Shown here in pieces: positions 6,866 through 13,846 of a stretch of DNA of 17,494 nt. The notes beneath the pieces were generated by a model. It saw only the letters and a list, made by a program, of their open reading frames with translations. It was not told where the DNA came from and ran no database searches. Source of the stretch: an uncultured Verrucomicrobiota bacterium (GTDB lineage Bacteria > Verrucomicrobiota > Verrucomicrobiae > Opitutales > Opitutaceae); the NCBI GenBank assembly GCA_946482165.1, contig CAMLQS010000072.1, positions 1 to 17,494 on the forward strand. Reading direction: 5' to 3'. Both the position numbers and the translations under genes were made by a program. Position 1 is the first letter of the stretch, and each line of letters begins with the position of its first letter.

Positions 6866-6918
6866 GTCGGTCCCCTTATGGAGTGCGGCGACACGCCGCC
6901 GCTTTCGGACGGGCCGAC
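6866..6918. repeat. REP-like palindrome, copy 2
   Basis: This shares CGGTCC, then TATGGAGTGCGGCG, CGCCGCCGC and TTCG with the element at 3044-3102. The core hairpin is 6881-6906, with a few mismatches. An outer GTCGG (6866-6870) pairs with CCGAC (6914-6918). The second hairpin of copy 1 is not conserved. It lies between the TPR gene and dps, both on the minus strand, in the dps 5' region. Confidence 0.7.
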
Positions 6919-6951
6919 TCGACGACCCGCCCTCCCAGCGCCGTCTCCCTC

Positions 6952-7422
6952 CTACCGCAGCGGCTCCAGATCCGGATCCGTGTTCGCCATGTCCACGCAG
7001 TCGGGATTTAGCCGGCATGCATCCGCCAGGAACTCCCTCGCCTCCGCCAGTCGCCCAAGCTGCGCTTCGTAGCAGGCGAGGTTGAAGCGGATGATCGCCT
7101 CTTCCGGATGCCGTTCCATTGCTTCGAGCAAAATCACCCGTGCATCCTGAATAGTGCTCGCCCGGCGAACCGCGTAGGCGCGCTGGATCCAGTGCCTGGC
7201 GTCCTCGGGCGAGCGCTCGCAAAGCAAAGTCGCCGCTTCCGCCGCGCGCGGCCAATCGCCCAACTCGTGAAACACCGCCGCGCGCATGGCCAGCGCCGGC
7301 AGGGTATCGTTTTCCCCCGCCACCATCTCCGCCAGCGCCTCCGCCGCTTCGCTCTTCATGCCAAGAGCCAGATACCCCTCCGCGTATTGCAGCGCGCGCA
7401 ATGTCTGGAGGCTCAGTTTCAT
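6952..7422 (-). CDS. Tetratricopeptide-repeat protein
   Basis: This is a 156-residue, all-helical soluble protein of about four tandem TPR units. They begin near LRALQYAEGYLALGMKSEAA, LPALAMRAAVFHELGDWPRA, ARHWIQRAYAVRRASTIQDA and IIRFNLACYEAQLGRLAEA. The protein closes with DMANTDPDLEPLR, an ending often seen in small bacterial TPR proteins. TPRs mediate protein-protein contacts; no catalytic domain, signal peptide or membrane segment is present. The ATG at 7420-7422 has GGAG sequences just upstream on the minus strand and avoids overlap with the divergent WD40 gene, which supports this start over longer ones. The 91-bp gap to that gene probably holds both promoters. A TPR adaptor diverging from a WD40 scaffold is suggestive but does not define a function. 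Confidence 0.82.
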   Translation of the reverse strand: MKLSLQTLRALQYAEGYLALGMKSEAAEALAEMVAGENDTLPALAMRAAVFHELGDWPRAAEAATLLCERSPEDARHWIQRAYAVRRASTIQDARVILLEAMERHPEEAIIRFNLACYEAQLGRLAEAREFLADACRLNPDCVDMANTDPDLEPLR

Positions 7423-7513
7423 CGTCTCCACTCCAAGCCTCTTGCCGGCCTCTTTCAAGGGCGCTCGCACCGATGGCTTGCCGACCTCTCCCCTGATCGC
7501 ACTCTGCGCCGTC

Positions 7514-8548
7514 ATGCAGTTGAACAAAACCTGGGCCGCCCAACTCGACGACTACGTCATCGACCTCGCCTGGTCTCACGATGGCGCCTTTCTCGCCGTC
7601 GCCTCGCAGGCCGGCCCGCTGCACCTTTTTGCCGGAGCCACCGGTGAAAACCGGCGCGAGCTGCCCGGCCACGCGGACGGCGCCAACTGCCTCTCCTTCG
7701 CCCCCGGCGCGGCATTGCTCGCTTCCGGCGGCCAGGACGGCGCCGTGAAATTATGGGACGCCGCCGCCGGTCAACACCTCGCCACCGCCGAGCTTGGATC
7801 ATCCTGGGTCGAGCACCTCGCCTGGTCCCCCGCCCGCAGCGGAACGGCGGAGCCGTTTCGCCCTCCGCTCCTCGCCGCCTCCGCCGGACGCGACCTCGTC
7901 TTCCTTCGCCCCGACGCGTCCGTCGCGCACCGCTTCAAGCCCGCGCCGAAAACGCTCTCCGCCCTGGCGTGGCACCCGCAGGGCGGCGCTCTCGCCGCCG
8001 CCTACTTCGGTGGCGTCTGCCTTTGGGACGCCGACGACTTTCGCGCCCAGCGCGAATATGCCTACGCCAACGGCATCGCCACCCTCGCCTGGTCTCCGCC
8101 CGATGGCCGCTGGCTCGTCTCCGGCAACGTCGACCCGAGCGTCCACCTCTGGCTCCCCGAGGACGACCAGGAGTTCCACATGAGCGGCTACGAGACGAAG
8201 GTCCGCCAGATCAGCTTCGACTTCACCGGCACGCGCCTCGCCACCACCGGCGGCCAGGACGTTTGCGTGTGGGACTGCTCCGGAACCGGTCCGGAGGGCC
8301 GCGAACCCGCCATGCTTCCCCATGACGCTCCGCTCGCCGCGGTAGCCTTTCAAAACCGCCACGGTCTGCTCGCCTCCGCCAGTCGCGACGGAGTGCTTCA
8401 GCTGTGGAGTCCCGAACGCGCGCAACCTCTTCGGGCCACGGTGAAAATGCCCGCGCCCGCGACCAAACTGGCGTGGTCTCCCGATGATCGTTTCCTGGCC
8501 GTGGGCAGCGAAAGGGGCGTCGTCTACGTGCTTCAGGTGGAGAATTGA
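7514..8548 (+). CDS. WD40-repeat beta-propeller protein
   Basis: This is a 344-residue cytoplasmic protein made almost entirely of WD40 repeats. Eight units can be read, each with a xLAW/xLSF strand and a V-x-LW/F-type end. Examples are YVIDLAWSHDGAFLAVAS, CLSFAPGAALLASGGQDGAV, LSALAWHPQGGALAAAYFGG, IATLAWSPPDGRWLVSGN, VRQISFDFTGTRLATTGGQD, LAAVAFQNRHGLLASASRDG and TKLAWSPDDRFLAVGSERG. The whole chain forms one propeller with little extra sequence. There is no signal peptide, membrane helix or enzymatic domain, so a scaffold or interaction role is inferred; the partner is unknown. The ATG at 7514 is chosen because upstream residues are low-complexity and lie on the divergent TPR gene. No Shine-Dalgarno sequence is evident. 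A small hairpin follows the stop codon. Confidence 0.85.
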   Translation: MQLNKTWAAQLDDYVIDLAWSHDGAFLAVASQAGPLHLFAGATGENRRELPGHADGANCLSFAPGAALLASGGQDGAVKLWDAAAGQHLATAELGSSWVEHLAWSPARSGTAEPFRPPLLAASAGRDLVFLRPDASVAHRFKPAPKTLSALAWHPQGGALAAAYFGGVCLWDADDFRAQREYAYANGIATLAWSPPDGRWLVSGNVDPSVHLWLPEDDQEFHMSGYETKVRQISFDFTGTRLATTGGQDVCVWDCSGTGPEGREPAMLPHDAPLAAVAFQNRHGLLASASRDGVLQLWSPERAQPLRATVKMPAPATKLAWSPDDRFLAVGSERGVVYVLQVEN

Positions 8549-8549
8549 T

Positions 8550-8563
8550 CGGGAGAACTCCCG
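8550..8563 (+). terminator. Weak hairpin after the WD40 gene
   Basis: CGGGAG-AA-CTCCCG forms a 6-bp perfect stem starting two bases after the WD40 stop codon. A second GC-rich palindrome (CCGGCCGG) and GATTTT follow shortly after. It may weaken readthrough, but there is no proper T-tract directly after the stem. Confidence 0.3.
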
Positions 8564-8642
8564 CCCGTCCGGCCGGGATTTTCACCGCTTTTTGCCTCGG
8601 TAGTGACTTCCCGCGATCTCCGGACGCGGCATGCTCGCCCGC

Positions 8643-9242
8643 ATGTCCCACGAAGATTACGTGCCTGCGGATCAGACGCCGGATTATACCTTCGACCCGG
8701 CGACACTTTATCAGACCTTGCCCCGCCCCGCCGCGGTCCGTCTCCCCGAGCCGCCTCCCGCGTTGTCCGCGCGCCTTGCCAAAATCGGCCTCGGGTTGGC
8801 GTTTGCCGGTGTCGTCTTCCTGCTGATCGGCGAACAGCGCATCGCCCGCGCCGAAGCCACCGAGGGCTGGATCGAGACGAGCGCGGTCATCTCGTCCGCC
8901 AAGCTCGTCGCCCACGGCGCAGACTATCACCTCGACCTCTCCTATCGCTATCGCGCCGGCCCGCGTGAACGCCAGGGCGGCCGCATCGCGCTCGAGCCCG
9001 ACCTCTCGCGCGACGCCGCCTACGCCTATGCCGCCCGGTTCCGTCCGGGTGCCCGCGTAACCGCCTGGTTCGATTCGGCGGAGCCTGGATCGGTGGTCTT
9101 GGAGCGACCAAACATCGTGGCGCCTTACGCCCCCAGTATTTTCGGCGCCGCCTTGATCGCCGCCGGCTTCGTTCCCTTCGCCCACCAGTTGTTGCGACAC
9201 CTCCGCTACCGCATCGCCGTGCGCCGGGCGACAGGAGGCTGA
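8643..9242 (+). CDS. Membrane protein with DUF3592-like domain
   Basis: This is a 199-residue protein. A polar N-terminus of about 45 residues is followed by a membrane helix (KIGLGLAFAGVVFLLIGEQR). An extracytoplasmic or cytoplasmic domain then begins with EGWIETSAVISSAKLV and contains YHLDLSYRYRAG and RFRPGARVTAWFDSAEPGSVVLER. A second membrane helix (APSIFGAALIAAGFVPFAHQLL) closes the protein. The W-x(n)-V, Y-x-Y and P-G-x-x-V-x-x-W/Y patterns match DUF3592, a widespread family of unknown function. ATG 8643 is used (MSHEDYVPADQTPDY); ATG 8631, four codons earlier, is equally possible. It follows the WD40 gene by 94 bp and converges on the DUF748 gene. No specific role can be assigned. Confidence 0.7.
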   Translation: MSHEDYVPADQTPDYTFDPATLYQTLPRPAAVRLPEPPPALSARLAKIGLGLAFAGVVFLLIGEQRIARAEATEGWIETSAVISSAKLVAHGADYHLDLSYRYRAGPRERQGGRIALEPDLSRDAAYAYAARFRPGARVTAWFDSAEPGSVVLERPNIVAPYAPSIFGAALIAAGFVPFAHQLLRHLRYRIAVRRATGG

Positions 9243-9303
9243 TCACACCGTAGAAGGATGCCTTAAATTCGGCGAGACGGCCCGACGCCCGCGCGGACGC
9301 CGA

Positions 9304-9339
9304 GGACGGCTTCCCTCCAAAATGAGGGCGACGCCGTCC
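9304..9339. terminator. Hairpin between convergent genes, possible bidirectional terminator
   Basis: GGACGGC (9304-9310) pairs with GCCGTCC (9333-9339). An inner CCCTC (9313-9317) pairs with GAGGG (9324-9328) across a CAAAAT loop. It sits 62 bp after the DUF3592 stop and 14 bp after the DUF748 stop, where a shared terminator is expected. T-tracts are poor on both sides, so efficiency is unclear. Confidence 0.5.
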
Positions 9340-9352
9340 AACCTGCCGGAAG

Positions 9353-12300
9353 CTACTTTAGGTTCAGGTTCACGCGAGTGCCCTTGGCCGCGATGGGGCC
9401 GAGAAACACGCGTTCGCCCGCGACTTTGCCCGTTTCGAGCAACCAGCCGCGAACGGCCCGCGCCCGCGATTCGCCCAGCGCCTGAAGCTCCGCATCCGGA
9501 ACCTGGATACGCGCGGCGAGTTTTGCCTCCATTTCGGCGAGCGTGATCGTCGGGACGGCCGGCGCGGCCGCTTCTCCCTCCGTGCCCGGCGCTGACGTGG
9601 CGGAGGGGACCTCGGCCAGGCCCGCGGCCTTCGATGCGGGGGACCCGCCCTTCACCGGAGGCTCGGTATCATAGCGGCGCAAGCGACCAACCTGGCCGCC
9701 CGCGGCCTGCTTCCGGGGCGTTTCGTTGCGCGTCACCGCGTCAGGCGCGACGGGAAGGGCGATCGTCCGGCCGCCCTCGTTGGCGACAAACTGCGGCGGC
9801 GCCTCTCCGGGCTGCGGCGGAAAAGCCTCGGCGTAGAGTTTCGCCATCATGCCGGCACGCAACGCCGGCGTGACCTCCATCTGTTCGGGCGGCGGCGTGT
9901 TGACATCCACCAAACGACGCGATTCCCAGGCCGCGGCTCGCACTTGCCGGTCCAGTTGGACGAGACGCAACGCGTCGAGATCCGCGACAGGATCGTAGGC
10001 GCCGACTATGTCGAGGCTGAGCGCCGGGCGGCCGTTGAGCGCCTTCGCCACGGTCTCGAGTTTCTTCACGCCGGCCGCGTCGATCGTGGCCATGCCGGCC
10101 GGGAAATCCTGCCAGCCGAGTTCGTCGCCGCCTCCCCCGAAGGCCGCGCCCAAAAGCGAGAAGGGCGACGTCGCCGCCTTGGAGAGAATGTTGACCATGA
10201 CCTGCACCGCCACGCGCCCGATTTTGAACTGCGGATCGTCCAGACTTCCTTTCACCGGCACCGGCAGGGAAACCTTGCCGTTCATGTCGCGCAGAAGGGC
10301 AAGGGCCAAGCCGACGGGCAGCTTGGTCGCGTCGGGACTGTCGGTCTTCGCGCCGAGAAAGAACTGATCGAGGACGATCAGGTTGTCGGCATCGATTTTC
10401 CGGTCGTTCAACTTCGCCGTGATCGCGACGTTGAGATTGCCGCGCGAGAGCTCGCGACCGGCGTATTTGCCAATGTAGGGGCCGGCGCCGGGCTGCAAAT
10501 CGATGCCTTTGAAATCGACCTTCAGATCGACGAAGGCCGGAGTCCCGAGCGGGTTCAGCTTGCCGACAATCGACACGGGCGCGACGCCGTCGACCTTGCC
10601 GCGCAGATCGACGTCGGCGCGGCCAAGCGCGTCGGAGCTCAGCCCGGTGATCGTGCCGCCGAAATCGGTTATCGCGCCACGGGCTGCGGGTTTGACCGAA
10701 CGGTCCTCAAAGCGGAAAGCGGCGTGATCGAAGGCGAATTTCCCAATCGTGACCGCCACCGGAAATGGCGAGGAGGCAGTCGCTCCCGCGCCTGGCTTGC
10801 CACCGGGCAAAGAGACCGAAACCGATGCGCCGTCCTTCGTCTTTGCCGTGGGCCCGGATGCGGAGGGGGCGCCGACTTTTGGCGCGGCGACCGCATTCGC
10901 GAAGCTCAAGGTGCCGTCGGCTTCCACGCGCACGGAGGCGCTGGGCTCCACGAAGCGGATTTCGTCCGCGTGAAACGCGAGCGGCGAGCTGGCCGCCTTG
11001 ATGCCGGTGATCGAGAAATCGCTCCACTTGAGGAAATCCTCGGCAAGCTTGCCGTCCACGGTCTGGAAACCGCCGATGCCGAAGTCGCCCGAGAAGGTTG
11101 CCACGCCGTCGCGCAATGTCGCCTTGCCCTGCGAACGGATCGCGCCGCCCGCGAGGCGGATGTTGAGAAACGGCTCGACGTAGGGGCTCGCGTTCGAAAA
11201 CGGCACGCGTTCCAGGATGATCGCGAGTTCGCCCGCGAGCGGCTGGGCCGACACGGTGCCGTCCACCGCGACGCGGCCTTGCTCCGGCAACTTCACTTCC
11301 AGCGTGAGGGGCAAAACCTTCGCCAGGTTCGAGCTGTCAAGATCGCGCAACGTAAGGCGAATGTCCTCGATCCGATGCTCGGCGCGACGCGGCGTCGTGA
11401 GGTCGATCGCCTCGATTCGCACGTCCGACACGGAGAGTTCGCCAAGTGTGACCACGGGAGCCTGCGCCGTCGCCGGGGCTCCGCCCAACGCGGGAGCGGC
11501 AGGCGTGGTCGCCGGCAGCTTCGGCGTCGCCAACCGCAGCAGGTCGACGCCCTTCGCATCGCGGGTGGCCTTCACCTGCACGCCCTCGACGGCCACTTTG
11601 GCGATCGAGCTCTTGAGCGCGACCGAATCGGCGGAAATGCCGGTGACGGCGAGCCGCTTCAGGGCGAACGCATCCGCTTCGACGCCCGGCGCGCCGAAGC
11701 GCACCTCGCGCAAAACGACCGCTCCATCCGCAAGCGTCAGCGCAGGCTCCGCCCCGCGAAGCTCAAACGTGTAGCGGCCGGAGATATCAACAAGGGCGGA
11801 GCGCAGTTCGCCCTCCACGAACTGATGGTAATAGGGCGAAAGTCGGGCGATATCGATATTGGCCAGCACCAGCTCGCCTTTCGACGCCACCGGATCGGCC
11901 GATACGCTTCCTTTCCAAGCCAGCCGCTCGCCTGCACTCGTGACGGCCTCGAACTGGTAGGGCGAATCAGGGTCGCCTACCGTGCGGAAATCCTGGAGGC
12001 CAAACGACACCGGCCCGAGCGCGGTTGAGAAAGGCCGCGCGCGGCTGTTGTCGGAAAACGACAGCTGCGCGTCCGTGACGGCGAGCTTGCCGATCGCGAG
12101 CACCGGCGGCTTGGCATCGGGGTCTTTCGGTTCGGACAGCGGCGCCGAGGGATCGGGCGCGGTCAGCTTGGCCACGATATCCTTGAAGTTGAGCGAACCG
12201 TCCGCGCCCCGCGCCACGCGGGCGCGAAATCCGTCGAGGGCGATTTCTTGGAAGCCGACATCGCCCGACAGCAAGGGCCAGGAGTCCAGGTTGACGTAGA

Positions 12301-12625
12301 GCCTCCGCCAGCCGGTGAACTCTCCCGCGGCCGGATCGGCCTCCGCGATGGCGAACCCTTCGATCGTGGCCGAGAAGACGAGTGGATTTATCCGCACCTT
12401 GTCGATCGCGACCGATCGGCCCAGCCGCTCCGAAAGCCGCTTGACCGCCTGCGCCTTCACGATCGGAGGCAGGCCGAGAAAGCCGAACAGTATCAGGAAA
12501 ATGACTACGCCGCCCGCGATCAACCAGCGGCGAAAGCGTTTCGCGAACGACGGGCGCGCGCCGCGCGCGGCGCGAAGATCCTGGATGGAGGGCGGCTGGT
12601 TGGAGCCGGAGGACGGACTGCTCAT
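9353..12625 (-). CDS. DUF748 domain protein (AsmA-like envelope protein)
   Basis: This is a 1090-residue protein anchored by one N-terminal helix (about residues 34-53, WLIAGGVVIFLILFGFLGLP) after a basic cytoplasmic stretch. The rest is predicted to face the periplasm. The domain opening VKRLSERLGRSVAIDKVRINPLVFSATIEGFAI is typical of DUF748/AsmA-like proteins: long beta-rich repeats such as DVDLRGKVDGVAPVSIVGKL and FVDLKVDFKGIDLQPGAGPYIGKYAGR. These are related to proteins thought to bridge the envelope and move lipids. FFLGAKTDSPDATKLPVGLALALLRD is a family hallmark, and the C-terminal ALGESRARAVRGWLL segment is also usual. Long Ala/Pro linkers separate repeats. ATG 12623-12625 is preferred over an upstream TTG. 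It may be read from the dut-peroxiredoxin transcript upstream, though a hairpin lies between. Function in lipid transport is inference. Confidence 0.88.
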   Translation of the reverse strand: MSSPSSGSNQPPSIQDLRAARGARPSFAKRFRRWLIAGGVVIFLILFGFLGLPPIVKAQAVKRLSERLGRSVAIDKVRINPLVFSATIEGFAIAEADPAAGEFTGWRRLYVNLDSWPLLSGDVGFQEIALDGFRARVARGADGSLNFKDIVAKLTAPDPSAPLSEPKDPDAKPPVLAIGKLAVTDAQLSFSDNSRARPFSTALGPVSFGLQDFRTVGDPDSPYQFEAVTSAGERLAWKGSVSADPVASKGELVLANIDIARLSPYYHQFVEGELRSALVDISGRYTFELRGAEPALTLADGAVVLREVRFGAPGVEADAFALKRLAVTGISADSVALKSSIAKVAVEGVQVKATRDAKGVDLLRLATPKLPATTPAAPALGGAPATAQAPVVTLGELSVSDVRIEAIDLTTPRRAEHRIEDIRLTLRDLDSSNLAKVLPLTLEVKLPEQGRVAVDGTVSAQPLAGELAIILERVPFSNASPYVEPFLNIRLAGGAIRSQGKATLRDGVATFSGDFGIGGFQTVDGKLAEDFLKWSDFSITGIKAASSPLAFHADEIRFVEPSASVRVEADGTLSFANAVAAPKVGAPSASGPTAKTKDGASVSVSLPGGKPGAGATASSPFPVAVTIGKFAFDHAAFRFEDRSVKPAARGAITDFGGTITGLSSDALGRADVDLRGKVDGVAPVSIVGKLNPLGTPAFVDLKVDFKGIDLQPGAGPYIGKYAGRELSRGNLNVAITAKLNDRKIDADNLIVLDQFFLGAKTDSPDATKLPVGLALALLRDMNGKVSLPVPVKGSLDDPQFKIGRVAVQVMVNILSKAATSPFSLLGAAFGGGGDELGWQDFPAGMATIDAAGVKKLETVAKALNGRPALSLDIVGAYDPVADLDALRLVQLDRQVRAAAWESRRLVDVNTPPPEQMEVTPALRAGMMAKLYAEAFPPQPGEAPPQFVANEGGRTIALPVAPDAVTRNETPRKQAAGGQVGRLRRYDTEPPVKGGSPASKAAGLAEVPSATSAPGTEGEAAAPAVPTITLAEMEAKLAARIQVPDAELQALGESRARAVRGWLLETGKVAGERVFLGPIAAKGTRVNLNLK

Positions 12626-12651
12626 GCGTCGAACCAACGCGAATCAAACAG

Positions 12652-12670
12652 CCGCCGCAAGCCGCGGCGG
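12652..12670 (-). terminator. GC hairpin between peroxiredoxin and DUF748 genes
   Basis: CCGCCGC-AAGCC-GCGGCGG forms a 7-bp perfect stem in the 91-bp gap. On the minus strand it is followed by CTGTTTGATTC, a poor T-tract. It could partly stop transcription from the peroxiredoxin gene, or lie in the DUF748 leader. Confidence 0.3.
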
Positions 12671-12716
12671 GAACGAAGCTTGCCGTGCCGCGGCCGTTGG
12701 GACGCGAAGCGGCCTT

Positions 12717-13199
12717 TTAACCCCGCTTTAGCGAGTCGATCACCGCGAGAAGCTGCGCCGCATGCCAACTCGGGTCGACTTTGGGCACCACGGCGAGAAC
12801 GTCTCCATCGGTGCCGATCAAAAACGCCGCCCGAGCCGGCCCTTCGAAAGTCCGGCCATACATCGATTTCTCGACGATGGCGTCCGCCGCCTTTGCAAAC
12901 AGATCCTCCGGATCGCTCGCCAGCGTGTAGCCGATGTTTTTCTTCGCCGCGTATTTGAGGTGCGAGCCGCAGGTATCGCGGGATACCGCCACCAAGTTAT
13001 AGCCGCGCGCGTCGAACTCGGCGGCGTGCGCGGCGAGAGAGTCGTTCTGCTTGTCGCAGGAACCCGTGTTGTTGCGCATGTAGACCGACACGATGGTCGG
13101 CCGCGTCAGGAGTTCATGGAACACCACGCGGGCCCGACGCCCCTCGCGCACGATCTCGAGAGCGAAGTCGGCGCTCAGTTTTTGGCCGGGCCGAATCAT
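12717..13199 (-). CDS. Peroxiredoxin-like protein (AhpC/TSA, BCP-type)
   Basis: This is a 160-residue thioredoxin-fold protein resembling bacterioferritin comigratory protein (BCP/PrxQ), which reduces peroxides with thiols. The strand IVSVYMRNNTGSCDKQ places a peroxidatic cysteine at residue 48 in a T-x-x-C setting (Thr45). A second cysteine, Cys77, is in VAVSRDTCGSHLKYA. The conserved Arg is residue 123 in ARAAFLIGTDGDVLAVVPKV. It differs from standard PrxQ: the usual PGCT reads GSCD, the resolving Cys five residues after the peroxidatic one is absent, and the N-terminal strand region is degenerate. The ATG at 13197-13199 gives the only family-like start. It lies 11 bp after the dut stop codon, so the two are almost certainly cotranscribed. 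A role in peroxide defence is likely but unproven. Confidence 0.78.
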   Translation of the reverse strand: MIRPGQKLSADFALEIVREGRRARVVFHELLTRPTIVSVYMRNNTGSCDKQNDSLAAHAAEFDARGYNLVAVSRDTCGSHLKYAAKKNIGYTLASDPEDLFAKAADAIVEKSMYGRTFEGPARAAFLIGTDGDVLAVVPKVDPSWHAAQLLAVIDSLKRG

Positions 13200-13210
13200 C
13201 CTGTCCCGGC

Positions 13211-13582
13211 TCAGATGTGCTTGGAGTCGGCCTCGTCCTTTTTGACGTAGCCGGACTCCTGGCGCTGATGGTTGACCAGGTTCTTCTTCAGGTAGGCCTG
13301 GTAAACGTCGTCCGCCGTCATGCCGAGCGTCTGGGCCAGGGACACGAGGAAGTGAAAGAGATCCACGACCTCCACTTTGGCGTTCTGCTCGTCGAATTTC
13401 TGATACTTCGCCCACCACTTCCAAGGCACGCTGTCGATCAGTTCGGCCGTCTCCTGCTGCATCGCGCGGGTGTAATTGAGTATCCACTTGGCTTTCTCCT
13501 CATCCGTCGGGGGCGGCAAGTTCACGCCGATGCGCGAGTTGAGGGCAGATTGCATTTGGAAGATTTCTTCGAGCTTATCCAT
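13211..13582 (-). CDS. Dimeric-type dUTP diphosphatase
   Basis: This is a 123-residue all-alpha NTP pyrophosphohydrolase of the dimeric dUTPase type, related to MazG. It hydrolyses dUTP to dUMP and pyrophosphate, keeping uracil out of DNA. Motifs are LEEIFQMQSALNSRIG near the N-terminus (substrate contact) and QQETAELIDSVPWKWWAK at 42-59, with metal-binding acids Glu44, Glu47 and Asp50. NAKVEVVDLFHFLVSLA follows at 67-83 (Glu71, Asp74), and KKNLVNHQRQESGYVKK closes the active site. The WKWW signature and length match this family rather than trimeric dUTPase. The ATG at 13580-13582 is chosen; longer in-frame sequence would cross the upstream palindrome. A 24-bp palindrome ends 16 bp upstream. 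It leads the pair with the peroxiredoxin. Confidence 0.82.
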   Translation of the reverse strand: MDKLEEIFQMQSALNSRIGVNLPPPTDEEKAKWILNYTRAMQQETAELIDSVPWKWWAKYQKFDEQNAKVEVVDLFHFLVSLAQTLGMTADDVYQAYLKKNLVNHQRQESGYVKKDEADSKHI

Positions 13583-13597
13583 GGTTGCGGCGGACGC

Positions 13598-13621
13598 TGC
13601 AAAGGCTCGCGAGCCTTGGCA
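13598..13621. promoter_or_regulatory. 24-bp palindrome upstream of dut
   Basis: The core AAGGCTCGCGAGCCTT (13602-13617) is a perfect 16-bp palindrome. Including TGC on one side and GCA on the other it becomes 24 bp with 11 of 12 pairs matching. It ends 16 bp from the dut start codon, so it could be an operator or a hairpin in the dut leader. The rest of the 264-bp gap up to 13846 should hold the divergent promoters, but I see no clear -35/-10 pair. Confidence 0.45.
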
Positions 13622-13846
13622 AGCCCCGCCCCGGAGGCCTTCCCCGCCGACCTCCCCCGGAGCGCGTCCCTCGCCCTTGTCGTAGAATCTCATTACAAAC
13701 AAAGGTTGCGCCGCCCGCTGAAGGCCACGATGTTGCGGAGGACTATCGCCGCGTGACGCGCCCTGCGCTCCGCCCGCCGACGGTCAACACGCGCAGCTCC
13801 CGCGCTCTTGCGGTGAGCGCGCCTTAAACACCAAACAAAACCCGAC

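Noticed and set aside
6820..6894. Extended Dps start at 6894
   Set aside because: The extension begins in the REP palindrome and its sequence is unlike Dps. ATG 6819 gives exact ferroxidase spacing and a normal length.
9944..12028. Long plus-strand open frame (694 codons) opposite the DUF748 gene
   Set aside because: The DUF748 frame on the other strand has a membrane anchor and family motifs. This frame is Arg-rich with no recognisable domain.
13583..13702. Longer dut start at 13702
   Set aside because: The added 40 residues are Gly/Ala-rich and cross the palindrome. The dimeric dUTPase family starts near MDKLEEIFQMQ.
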